A stretch of DNA of 36,825 nt from Acidobacteriaceae bacterium. Its GTDB lineage: Bacteria > Acidobacteriota > Terriglobia > Terriglobales > Acidobacteriaceae. The stretch covers positions 777-37,601 of the forward strand of contig PLJN01000092.1 of assembly GCA_003140235.1 (NCBI GenBank), in the 5' to 3' direction. Of the stretch, positions 25,127 to 32,926 are shown one piece after another. The translations under genes were made by a program, and so were the position numbers. The stretch's first letter is position 1. Every line of letters begins with the position of its first letter. The notes under the pieces are model-generated. The model was not told where the DNA came from. It saw only the letters and a program-made list of their open reading frames with translations, and did no database searches.

Positions 25127-25864
25127 TTACTGCCTGAGTGGCAACTTGTGCAAGACGCTACGCTGCTTGGAGATCAGCGACTCGATTCCTTTGGAAGCCA
25201 GGTCCATCATCTTTGTCAGCTGTGCCTGTTCGAACGGATGTTGCTCGGCGGTGGCTTGCACTTCGATGATCTTGTGGGCGCTGGTCATGACAAAGTTTAA
25301 GTCCACGTCGGCGCGGGAGTCTTCTTCATAACAGAGATCCAGAAGAATGGCGCCTTCCACAATTCCCACGCTGATCGCCGCGACAAAATCGCGGATGGGC
25401 GCTGCAGACAGCGTCCCGGCTTCCACCAGCTTTTCCATGGCCAGCCCCAGCGCCACGAACGCGCCGGTGATCGACGCTGTTCGCGTGCCGCCGTCGGCCT
25501 GAATCACATCGCAGTCCAGAGTGATGGTGCGTTCTCCGAGTTGCTGCAAGTCGACTGCCGCTCGCAGTGCGCGCCCGATCAGGCGTTGGATTTCATGGGT
25601 GCGTCCACTTTGGCGTCCGCGGCTGGCTTCGCGCGGTGTGCGGGTGAGAGTGGAACGCGGCAACATGCTGTACTCAGCCGTGATCCAGCCTTTGCCTGCG
25701 CCTTTCAGGAAGCCTGGCACGGATTCCTCTATAGACGCGGTGCAGATGACCCTGGTGTTGCCGATTTCAACCAGCGCGGAGCCTTCCGCTGTGGAAATGA
25801 AGTCGGGAATAATGTTGACCGGACGCATTTGCTCCGGAGTGCGGTTGTCGGAGCGAAAAACCAT
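25127..25864 (-). CDS. rph: Ribonuclease PH
   Basis: A 245-residue phosphorolytic exoribonuclease that trims tRNA 3' ends. Family signatures: [10 protein letters not shown] at the N-terminus, [16 protein letters not shown], the phosphate-binding [17 protein letters not shown], and [23 protein letters not shown]; Asp residues for metal binding lie in [18 protein letters not shown] 25864 fits the family length; a TTG at 25894 would add ten residues and overlap the murI stop. No Shine-Dalgarno sequence is evident for either, and the gene starts 13 bases after murI, so coupling to murI is likely. Confidence 0.95.
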   Translation of the reverse strand: MVFRSDNRTPEQMRPVNIIPDFISTAEGSALVEIGNTRVICTASIEESVPGFLKGAGKGWITAEYSMLPRSTLTRTPREASRGRQSGRTHEIQRLIGRALRAAVDLQQLGERTITLDCDVIQADGGTRTASITGAFVALGLAMEKLVEAGTLSAAPIRDFVAAISVGIVEGAILLDLCYEEDSRADVDLNFVMTSAHKIIEVQATAEQHPFEQAQLTKMMDLASKGIESLISKQRSVLHKLPLRQ

Positions 25865-25877
25865 GTCGTTGCTGCTG

Positions 25878-26672
25878 TTATTTTTCAATGTCAATCAACT
25901 CGATGTCTTGGATTGGACGGCCCAGGAACGGCCCGCCGAGTTTCCGGAATTTTTCTACTGAATCGGTGGTGAAGCACCGCAAAAGGCCGCCGTCACCGGC
26001 TGCGGTATCCGGTGGCATCAATTCTAGAACCTTAGCCGCGATTGATTCCGCGGAATCAACGATTTGTACCGCGGGCGGCGTCAGACGGCGCAGCAGCGGA
26101 CGAATCAGCGGATAGTGCGTACAAGCCAGCACCAGCACATCGGCCCCCTGAGCGTTGTTACTAAAAATGTCGTCCAGATAAATGTGGGCAACCTGTTCGG
26201 TCACCGGGTGTTCCACCCAGCCCTCTTCTATCAATGGCACAAACAGCGGGCAGGCTTTTTCGATGGCGCTGACGCCAAGGCGACGCAGGGCTTTTTCGTA
26301 AGCATGGCTGCTGATCGTAGCTTCCGTGGCGATCACAGCTACCTTGCCGGTCTTGGAAATTTCTTTCGCTGTCTGCGCTCCGGGTTCGATCACGCCAATC
26401 ACCGGGATGGTTACAGCGCGACAAATGTCGTCCAAGGCCAGTGCGCTGGCAGTGTTGCAAGCGACCACCAGCATCTCGGCACCCTGGTCTTCAAGAAAAC
26501 TGGCGCTGGCCGTTGCATATTTCGCTACCGTCCGCACGGACTTTGCGCCATAGGGAAGGTGGGCAGTGTCACCAAAATAAAGATAATCGGCATCCGGCAA
26601 GACTTTGAGCAACTCGCGCAACACGGTTAGTCCGCCAAAGCCGGAGTCAAATACTCCTATGGTGGGTGGCAT
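25878..26672 (-). CDS. murI: Glutamate racemase
   Basis: A 264-residue cofactor-independent racemase supplying D-glutamate for peptidoglycan. The catalytic cysteines are Cys72 (VACNTAS) and Cys184 (LACTHYP); Asp9-Ser10 (VFDSGFGG) and the [11 protein letters not shown] loop are in place, as is the PVIGVIEPG segment. It follows the GerMN gene with two bases between stop and start, and precedes rph. Together with the amidase it makes this a cell-wall gene cluster. Confidence 0.96.
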   Translation of the reverse strand: MPPTIGVFDSGFGGLTVLRELLKVLPDADYLYFGDTAHLPYGAKSVRTVAKYATASASFLEDQGAEMLVVACNTASALALDDICRAVTIPVIGVIEPGAQTAKEISKTGKVAVIATEATISSHAYEKALRRLGVSAIEKACPLFVPLIEEGWVEHPVTEQVAHIYLDDIFSNNAQGADVLVLACTHYPLIRPLLRRLTPPAVQIVDSAESIAAKVLELMPPDTAAGDGGLLRCFTTDSVEKFRKLGGPFLGRPIQDIELIDIEK

Positions 26673-26674
26673 GT

Positions 26675-27265
26675 CTATTCGAACTCCTTGGTCAATTCGT
26701 GCACCGCCGTGACTTCATAATAAGACATAAGATCGGCGTGGCCGGCCAAGGTCTCGCGTTCTTTGCCGTCGACCAGGAACTTTACCCGCGCAATGCCGGG
26801 GACATTCGCGGTCAGCGTCTCGATCAGCGACGTAATCGTCATTTCTTCCAGCAGGATTCCGGATGGATGTCCTTCCGCGAATTCGGGCGTTGTGTCCACG
26901 ACCAGCGTGTCTGGTGTGATCAGGAACACGTCCCGGATGCCGGCTCCCTTGGCCAAACGATGCGGTGACGGCCGTTGCAGATATTGCGCAAGCACGGCCC
27001 GCAACGACTCGCGCGCGCGCAGGCTGCGCTCGGTGGGCATGAAGACGTCGGTCTCGCGCCAGCGGAGCGCGCGTTCTTCGTCATAGGCCACCAAAATGCG
27101 AATGTGTTCCTGCTTGCCCTCGACCGGGGGCGCAAGGAGACGATCTTCCGCGGCCTGGAGGGTCTTGGCTTCTTCTCTATGGGTGATCGTGATGATGAAG
27201 ACGCCGCTGATCAGAATACTGACCAGGAGCAGCGCAATCGTGATCTGAAAGTGGCGCGGGATCAT
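26675..27265 (-). CDS. Membrane-anchored GerMN-domain protein
   Basis: A 196-residue protein with one N-terminal transmembrane helix (about 8-28, ITIALLLVSILISGVFIITI) and an extracytoplasmic domain. The region VFLITPDTLVVDTTPEF followed by EEMTITSLIETLTANVPGIARVKFLVDGKERETLAGH matches the GerMN domain of spore germination protein GerM and of LpqB, which sits in cell-wall-linked proteins of non-sporing bacteria too. The start overlaps the amidase stop (ATGA), and murI follows after two bases. I infer a role in peptidoglycan turnover or outer-layer assembly beside the amidase; unproven. Confidence 0.83.
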   Translation of the reverse strand: MIPRHFQITIALLLVSILISGVFIITITHREEAKTLQAAEDRLLAPPVEGKQEHIRILVAYDEERALRWRETDVFMPTERSLRARESLRAVLAQYLQRPSPHRLAKGAGIRDVFLITPDTLVVDTTPEFAEGHPSGILLEEMTITSLIETLTANVPGIARVKFLVDGKERETLAGHADLMSYYEVTAVHELTKEFE

Positions 27266-27996
27266 GGCTGCGTACCCATTTGTGCCCGGCTCTTTGCAAT
27301 TCCGGTGGCAACAGCGGACGCTACCGAGTTTTGCAATTTAGCGCTGTATAACACGTGGATTTCGTTTGGGTCCGCAGCCAGTTCTACCGCGATCGCGGGC
27401 GCCACAATATTGTTCAACGGACGCAACGGAGAATTCAATCGCGCCACGGGCAGGGTCGTCTTCTGCAATTCCTTCGCAACCGCGTCGGCGATGGCTTTGC
27501 TGCGCTCCAAAGAGTTGGATTGCGCGGCTTCCCAGGGCAGAAAGCGTCCCGCAGCCGGCGCTGACGGGAGCAGGGCAGCGTAGACGCGCACTCCCGATCC
27601 CGGCGCACCGGCATGGATGGCGACGTAGACCCCAGTGCGCTGGGCGTTGGCAACATCCGCTCGGTGCTCCAGACTGACGGTGCTATCCGCTTCTCGGATC
27701 AACCGCGCGCTGATCCCGCGATTCTCCAACTCTGATCGAAGTTGCCGGGCCAGGCTGAGCGTTACATCTTTTTCCTGAAGCTTGCCGCCAAAGACTGCTC
27801 CGCGATCATCGCCACCGTGGCCTGCGTCAATCAGGACAAAAAACTCAGGCTGGGCCGGTCTGGGTTTTTCTCCAGTTTGCGGAGCGGGTTGTGGCCGGGG
27901 CGTGGTTTGCGACGGCGTGGTGCCAGGTTGTTGGTGGGTCGGGCTCGCTGAAACAGTCAGCCACGCGCAGCAAAGCAATAGGAGCAGGCCGCGCAT
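27262..27996 (-). CDS. N-acetylmuramoyl-L-alanine amidase (Amidase_3)
   Basis: A 244-residue periplasmic zinc amidase that cleaves the bond between muramic acid and the stem peptide. Signal peptide about 1-18 (MRGLLLLLCCAWLTVSAS), a Pro/Gln-rich linker to about 50, then the catalytic domain: zinc ligands His60 (IDAGHGG), Glu75 (LQEKD) and His128 (VAIHAGA), and the catalytic Glu205 (AIAVELA). VAIHAGA replaces the more common VSIHANA, and the stretch after Glu205 is shorter than the usual GFLSN segment. ATG 27996 gives a clean signal peptide; an ATG at 28029 would overlap the upstream gene's end by 14 bases. It is coupled to the GerMN gene by ATGA. Confidence 0.9.
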   Translation of the reverse strand: MRGLLLLLCCAWLTVSASPTHQQPGTTPSQTTPRPQPAPQTGEKPRPAQPEFFVLIDAGHGGDDRGAVFGGKLQEKDVTLSLARQLRSELENRGISARLIREADSTVSLEHRADVANAQRTGVYVAIHAGAPGSGVRVYAALLPSAPAAGRFLPWEAAQSNSLERSKAIADAVAKELQKTTLPVARLNSPLRPLNNIVAPAIAVELAADPNEIHVLYSAKLQNSVASAVATGIAKSRAQMGTQP

Positions 27997-28015
27997 AGGT
28001 GTTCCACTCGTGAAG

Positions 28016-29314
28016 TTAGTCCAGCGCATAAATCGCGAGTCCGCTCAGCAATTTGGGGTAGAAATCAGTGGACTTCTGCGGCAGCACTTCGCCCGCAAAA
28101 GCAACGTCGCGGACCTGCTCGATGCGCGCCGGATTCATCAGGAAGGCTACATTTGCGCCCTGGCGCACTTCGGAGATCGCCTCAAACGCGTCGCGTTCGT
28201 ACTTTACGTTCGTCTGCTCGCGGATGGCTTCCTCGGAAATGCCCAGGACCTGTTCCAGCATAATCTTGTGTAACTGCACCACATCCAGGCTGCGCTGCCT
28301 GGCCGAGATGTCTTTCAATGCCGCCTGCACGGCGCGTTTCTTGGCGCGCAGCAAATAGGGTCCCTGACGCGTGACCGCAACAAAGGCTGTTCCGTTTTCG
28401 CCGGCCTCTTGCAGCATCGTGGTGGCGCTGCGGTTTTCCGTTTTCAGATCGATGCGGGAAATGTCGAAAAAGCGGCGCGCGGCCTCCAGCATGCGCTCGC
28501 GGTCAAAGTCGGGAAGGCCGTGCACGATGCGATGTGTTGGCAGAATCACCAAACCGCGGTCTTCCATGCGGACCAGCGTCATCATAACGAACTCATGCGG
28601 CGAGCTGGAGTCGGTGCTTCCGGCTGCCGTCCGGCGGGCATTCCTGTATGCCAGGGAAGTTTCGTAGCGATGATGACCATCGGCAATCAATAGCTTCTTG
28701 TCGCGTAAGTGCTGCTGGATGGCGTGGATCACGGCAGAGTCATGGATACGCCACACCCGATGCAGCACCTCATACTCATCCAGCACGGAGATGTCCGGTT
28801 CTTCCTCGGTCTTTAATAGCGCGTCGATTTCCGCTTTCGGATCGTTGTACAACATAAAGATCTGGCCAAAGTGCGCGCGGGTGGCCCGCAGAAGATTCAG
28901 GCGGTCCTCACGTGGCTTGGAAAGAGTTTGTTCGTGGCGGAAGACCACGCCGTCAGAATAGTCGTGGATCCGGCCTGCGACCACAAGACCGCGTCGCTCC
29001 GTCAGGTCACGGGTGCCGGGAATCGTGAACGTTTGTGAGTAGAGGTAGAGGGAAGGCTCGCCGTCCTGTTTCAAGATGCCGCCCGCCCGCCAATCGTGCA
29101 GGTATTCGGCCGCCCGGGTATAGACGTTAAAAGCAGGGGTGTCTGTCTCGCCGGCTTTTCCGAGGATGATGCGCACCAGGTTGTGCGCGCTTCGCTCGTA
29201 GTACTTCGTCTGCATCTCCGGAGTGATTTTGTCGTACGGTTGGGTGACAACGTCTTCCAGGCGGACCTGGTGCGGATCGTAGCGAACAGCTTTAAAGGGG
29301 AGAATTTCTGCCAT
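28016..29314 (-). CDS. DUF1015 family protein
   Basis: A 432-residue protein of the DUF1015 family, full length. Typical segments: LPFKAVRYDP at the start, VTQPYDKITPEMQTKYYERS, VRIILGK, the conserved IADGHHRYETSLAYRN and VMMTLVRMEDRGLVILPTHR, and FLMNPARIEQVRDVA near the end. Relatives of this fold include ParB-like free-serine kinases (SerK/SbnI), and HHRYE-type motifs agree with nucleotide chemistry, but the reaction here is not established. It is the first gene of the minus-strand cluster; the spacer to the VWA gene (29315-29511) holds the divergent promoters, which I could not pin down. Confidence 0.88.
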   Translation of the reverse strand: MAEILPFKAVRYDPHQVRLEDVVTQPYDKITPEMQTKYYERSAHNLVRIILGKAGETDTPAFNVYTRAAEYLHDWRAGGILKQDGEPSLYLYSQTFTIPGTRDLTERRGLVVAGRIHDYSDGVVFRHEQTLSKPREDRLNLLRATRAHFGQIFMLYNDPKAEIDALLKTEEEPDISVLDEYEVLHRVWRIHDSAVIHAIQQHLRDKKLLIADGHHRYETSLAYRNARRTAAGSTDSSSPHEFVMMTLVRMEDRGLVILPTHRIVHGLPDFDRERMLEAARRFFDISRIDLKTENRSATTMLQEAGENGTAFVAVTRQGPYLLRAKKRAVQAALKDISARQRSLDVVQLHKIMLEQVLGISEEAIREQTNVKYERDAFEAISEVRQGANVAFLMNPARIEQVRDVAFAGEVLPQKSTDFYPKLLSGLAIYALD

Positions 29315-29511
29315 GGCATGGGTAACCGCGAGCGACCTGCGCCGGTAGCGGCCTGCTACAGCATTCTAGCGGAAACCGCTAAACAGTGGTTGACTTGGGC
29401 GATTCGCGATATTGAGGAACCGGCACACGGGCATCTGCGCTCAGACGCGAAAAAACTTCACATTTTAAAGTGGGTGTGGCTATGTTAATATCGGCGAGTA
29501 AGAGGTTCCCT

Positions 29512-30639
29512 ATGGCCCGCTTGGAGCGTCGCGGCGCATCTCGTTCCCTCGGACTTTGGCAGTCCGCGTCCCCACTGGCGATGCTGCGTTGTGCGACTGC
29601 GCTGGCGGTTGTCCTTGGTTTCGCGCTCGTAGCCCGCGGGCAGGACGACAACGTCCACATTGAGCCCCGAACCAAGACCGATCCCGCCAAGACTGATACC
29701 GTAAAGATCGTTTCCACAACAGACACCAAAGATCCCAACGGCGCCGCAGCCGCCAATTCTCCTGGCAAAGGCACCGGCCTTACCAGCGAGCAGGCATTTA
29801 AGAGTCATAGAGTTTCGATACCGGTGGATTTGGTGCTGGTCAACGTTACCGTCACCGACGACTGGAACCGGATCGTGACCGGTTTGGAAAAAGAAAACTT
29901 TGCCATCATGGAAGGCAACGAGGTCCAGCAGGTGCGGCATTTTGCCACCGAAGACGCGCCAATCTCGCTGGGCGTGATTTTCGACATGAGCGGCAGCATG
30001 TCCGACAAGATCGAAAAGGCGCGCAACGCCGTGGTTGAGTTTTTTAAGACAGCTAACCCGCAGGACGAATTTTTTATGGTCGCATTCTCTGACCGCCCGG
30101 AACTCCTTGCCGATTTCACCAAGTCGATTGAAGAGATTCAGGGAAAGCTGGTGTATACCGTGCCCCACGGAGAGACTGCGCTACTCGACGCCGTCTACAT
30201 GGGCGTGAGCAAGATGAAAGACGCGCGCAATACCAAGAAGGCATTGCTCATCATCTCCGATGGAGGCGACAATCACAGCCGTTACACTGAGGGTGAGATC
30301 AGGTCCATGGTCAAGGAAGCCGATGTGCAGATTTACGCGATCGGCGTCTTCAGCCTCAACCCCATCCAGCCCGAGGAGAAGGCCGGTCCCGAGTTGCTGA
30401 AGGACGTTGCTGAAGTCACCGGTGGCCGAATGTTCACGATCAATAATCCCAACGATCTTTCGGATGTGGCCACCAAGATTGGAATCGAGCTGCGTAACCA
30501 ATATGTGCTCGGCTATCGCCCCAATAATAAGAATCGGGACGGTCACTGGCGCAAGATTAAAGTAAAATTGATTCCGCCCAAGGGCCTGCCTCACATGAAT
30601 GTTTATTCCAGAACCGGATACTATGCGCCTGCGCAATAA
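29512..30639 (+). CDS. Secreted VWA-domain protein (VWFA-related acidobacterial type), first of tandem pair
   Basis: A 375-residue protein with an N-terminal signal sequence (ATALAVVLGFALVARGQ, about 28-44), then a linker and a short beta region (IPVDLVLVNVTVTDDWNRIV) typical of this acidobacterial family. The von Willebrand A domain has the MIDAS motif DMSGSM with Asp158, the second loop near HGETALLDAVYMG, and IISDGGDNHSR. The C-terminal part (NQYVLGYRPNNKNRDGHWRKIKVKL) is the conserved beta tail. It should bind a partner through a divalent metal outside the cytoplasm. ATG 29512 is chosen because AAGAGG precedes it by seven bases and the signal peptide follows. Confidence 0.88.
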   Translation: MARLERRGASRSLGLWQSASPLAMLRCATALAVVLGFALVARGQDDNVHIEPRTKTDPAKTDTVKIVSTTDTKDPNGAAAANSPGKGTGLTSEQAFKSHRVSIPVDLVLVNVTVTDDWNRIVTGLEKENFAIMEGNEVQQVRHFATEDAPISLGVIFDMSGSMSDKIEKARNAVVEFFKTANPQDEFFMVAFSDRPELLADFTKSIEEIQGKLVYTVPHGETALLDAVYMGVSKMKDARNTKKALLIISDGGDNHSRYTEGEIRSMVKEADVQIYAIGVFSLNPIQPEEKAGPELLKDVAEVTGGRMFTINNPNDLSDVATKIGIELRNQYVLGYRPNNKNRDGHWRKIKVKLIPPKGLPHMNVYSRTGYYAPAQ

Positions 30640-31768
30640 AGCGGCCTTTGCGCTCGTGGTTTTCTGCCTGCTCAACATAACCCTTTCGCTGGGCGTTGCC
30701 AGCCAACAAGACCAGCCAAAACGCCCAGACCAGCAGAGCGTACAGCCGTCGCCGTTACCGGCGGACGTAGACCCGGCTGATCCCGCAGTCCCGGTCTGGA
30801 TGCGTCCGGCCCGCACGGCCCCTCCGAGCGGCAACTCGGCCGCGAAGCCGGCTGCCGACGTTCCCGCCAATCAGCCGCCGAAAAAGGTGGGAGAAGTCAC
30901 GAAAGACCGCACCGGTTTTGTGATCCGCACACGAGTGGACGAAGTCAGTCTGGCCGTGACCGTGGTCGACCAAAAACAACATCTGGTGACTACGCTCGGC
31001 CAAAATGATTTCCTGATTTACGAGGACGAGCAGCAGCAGAAGGTGACCATGTTCCGCAGGGAAGACATTCCAGTGTCCATCGCGATTGTGGTGGACAACT
31101 CGGGCTCCATGCGCGAAAAACGCGCCGCCGTTACCAAGGCAGTTGTGAATCTGGTGAAGGCCAGCAATCCTCACGATGAGGTCTTCATCGTGAACTTCAA
31201 TGACGAACCTTATCTCGACCAGGACTTCACCAGCGATGTGGGCCTGCTGCGTGAGGCCCTGGACCGTCTGGACTCCAGAGGTGGTACCGCGCTCTACGAC
31301 GCCCTGATCGCCGCCGCCGACCATTTGACCAAGGGAGCCAAGCTGGAAAAGAAGGTCATTCTGGTGATTACCGACGGCGAGGACAACGAGAGCCGCATGT
31401 CCCTGGAGCAGGCCATACGGACCGTGCAGGAAGATAGCGGCCCGACTATCTATTCCATCGGAATCCTGGGCAGCGACGGCAGAGAGCGGCGTGCCCGGCG
31501 GGCGCTTGAGGCGCTCTCCTTCCAGACCGGCGGCCTGGCCTTTTTCCCAAAGAACCTCGAAGAGGTCGATGAACTCAGCCAGCAAGTGGCGCGCGACATC
31601 CGCAACGGGTATACCATCACTTACAAACCCAGCAACCCGCAAGCCAACGGCGGCTATCGCAAGGTCAAAGTCACGGTCCGGGCCTCAGGTTATAAAGATC
31701 TGCAAGTCCGCACCAAGAGCGGCTACTTCGCCGGGCAGCAACAGTCGACGACCTCCGCAGGAAGATAG
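30623..31768 (+). CDS. Secreted VWA-domain protein, second of tandem pair
   Basis: A 381-residue paralogue of the previous gene with the same plan. Signal peptide about 1-27 (FALVVFCLLNITLSLGVAS), a long Pro/Ala/Gln-rich linker to about 90, then TRVDEVSLAVTVVDQKQHLV, the MIDAS motif VDNSGSM with Asp158 (the same position as in its neighbour), GGTALYDALIAAADH and VITDGEDNESR, and the tail GYTITYKPSNPQANGGYRKVKV. It starts 17 bases inside the end of the upstream gene, in another frame, so the two are translationally coupled. Tandem VWA proteins of this sort are typical of acidobacteria; the ligand is unknown. Confidence 0.88.
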   Translation: MRLRNKAAFALVVFCLLNITLSLGVASQQDQPKRPDQQSVQPSPLPADVDPADPAVPVWMRPARTAPPSGNSAAKPAADVPANQPPKKVGEVTKDRTGFVIRTRVDEVSLAVTVVDQKQHLVTTLGQNDFLIYEDEQQQKVTMFRREDIPVSIAIVVDNSGSMREKRAAVTKAVVNLVKASNPHDEVFIVNFNDEPYLDQDFTSDVGLLREALDRLDSRGGTALYDALIAAADHLTKGAKLEKKVILVITDGEDNESRMSLEQAIRTVQEDSGPTIYSIGILGSDGRERRARRALEALSFQTGGLAFFPKNLEEVDELSQQVARDIRNGYTITYKPSNPQANGGYRKVKVTVRASGYKDLQVRTKSGYFAGQQQSTTSAGR

Positions 31769-31801
31769 CACTTGAGAATCCGCAAGCGCACCGCGCCCTG
31801 A

Positions 31802-31832
31802 TCAAGGTCATCAAAATTTGTAATGACCTCGA
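31802..31832. promoter_or_regulatory. Dyad upstream of the LysR gene
   Basis: TCAAGGTCAT (31802-31811) and ATGACCTCGA (31823-31832) form ten-base arms with one mismatch around an 11-base AT-rich centre. It lies 33 bases after the VWA stop and 76 bases before the LysR start. No T-tract follows, so an operator, perhaps the LysR protein's own site, is as likely as a terminator. Confidence 0.4.
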
Positions 31833-31908
31833 TTAAGAAATTTGATTCTCTGCAAAGCCTCAGATCACCAGTTCATGCGCTATGGTACGAAGAGGATCTT
31901 TTCAGCGC

Positions 31909-32814
31909 ATGGATTTCGACCAGCTCAAAACGTTCATCGAAGTGGCCAAACTCCGGAGCTTTTCCCGCGCCGCCGAGAGAGTGCTGCGTTCGCAGCCGGC
32001 GGTGAGCGCGCAAATCCGCCAACTGGAAGAAGAATACGGGCATAGGCTGTTTGACCGGACAGCGAAGGCCGTGCGGCTGACTCCCGCCGGCGAAGTTGTA
32101 TTGGAATATGCGCAACAGCTGCTGAACCTGAAGACCGATTCGGCGCGGGCGATCTCCGAATGGAACGGTATCCTGAACGGGACGCTTTCCATTGGGGCCA
32201 ACGAAGGTACTTTTCTGTACGTGCTGCCCAAGGTGTTTGCCAAGTATCACCGCAAATTTCCCCGAGTGAGGATCAGCGTATATCGCAGTTTTACCCACAA
32301 GGTGAGTGAAAAAGTGGAAGAAGGAGCACTGGATATTGGAGTGCTGACCATGCCGGTCAAATCTCCCAGCCTGAAAGTTGTTCCCGTATTTCGCGACCGG
32401 ATCCTGCTGATGGTCGGGACCGGCAGTCCGCTGTTCAGTAAGCGCTCGGCCACGCTGGAGGAAATCGCCCGGCAACCGCTGATTATCCCCAAGACGGGAT
32501 CGATCAGAAAGCTGATGGAAAAGAACCTCCGGCCGCATCGTGAGCACCTGAACATCACCATGGAACTGACCAGCCTGACCATGATCAAACAGTTCGTGGC
32601 TACAGGGTTCGGCGTGTCGTTGATCTGCGCAAGCTTTGCCAAAGACAATGTGCGCTCCGGGGAAGTTAAGCTGCTGCCGATTGAAGGCCTTGATCTATGG
32701 CGCGAATTGGCGTTGGTCTATCGCCGAGACCGCAGCCTGCCGCGGGTGGCCTCGTCGTTTTTGGAAATTGCCAACCACGAACTGCGACCGGAAAAATCAG
32801 TCGCCAGTAGTTAG
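31909..32814 (+). CDS. LysR-type transcriptional regulator
   Basis: A 301-residue LTTR of normal length. The N-terminal winged helix is clear (MDFDQLKTFIEVAKLRSFSRAAERV, then RSQPAVSAQIRQLEEEYGHRLFDR), followed by the periplasmic-binding-protein-like effector domain (NGTLSIGANEGTFLYVLPKV, LDIGVLTMPV, FVATGFGVSLICASF). ATG 31909 is chosen since the family always begins with a few residues before LxTF; AGAGGA lies 13 bases upstream. It sits directly before gltB on the same strand, recalling GltC, the LysR activator of gltAB in Bacillus subtilis. Control of gltB in response to a nitrogen/carbon metabolite is inferred from position only. Confidence 0.92.
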   Translation: MDFDQLKTFIEVAKLRSFSRAAERVLRSQPAVSAQIRQLEEEYGHRLFDRTAKAVRLTPAGEVVLEYAQQLLNLKTDSARAISEWNGILNGTLSIGANEGTFLYVLPKVFAKYHRKFPRVRISVYRSFTHKVSEKVEEGALDIGVLTMPVKSPSLKVVPVFRDRILLMVGTGSPLFSKRSATLEEIARQPLIIPKTGSIRKLMEKNLRPHREHLNITMELTSLTMIKQFVATGFGVSLICASFAKDNVRSGEVKLLPIEGLDLWRELALVYRRDRSLPRVASSFLEIANHELRPEKSVASS

Positions 32815-32926
32815 TCTGTTGCCATTGACTCGCTAAATCCGCTACTTTGTGGGCAGCGATAACGCAAATCTGGCCTATCCAAATTCCTGATTGTACTTTT
32901 TTCTTCCCGCCAGTTAACACAGAAGG

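Noticed and set aside
28016-28029. Start of the amidase at 28029 (11 residues longer)
   Set aside because: It would overlap the DUF1015 end and put a polar stretch before a clean signal peptide that begins at 27996.
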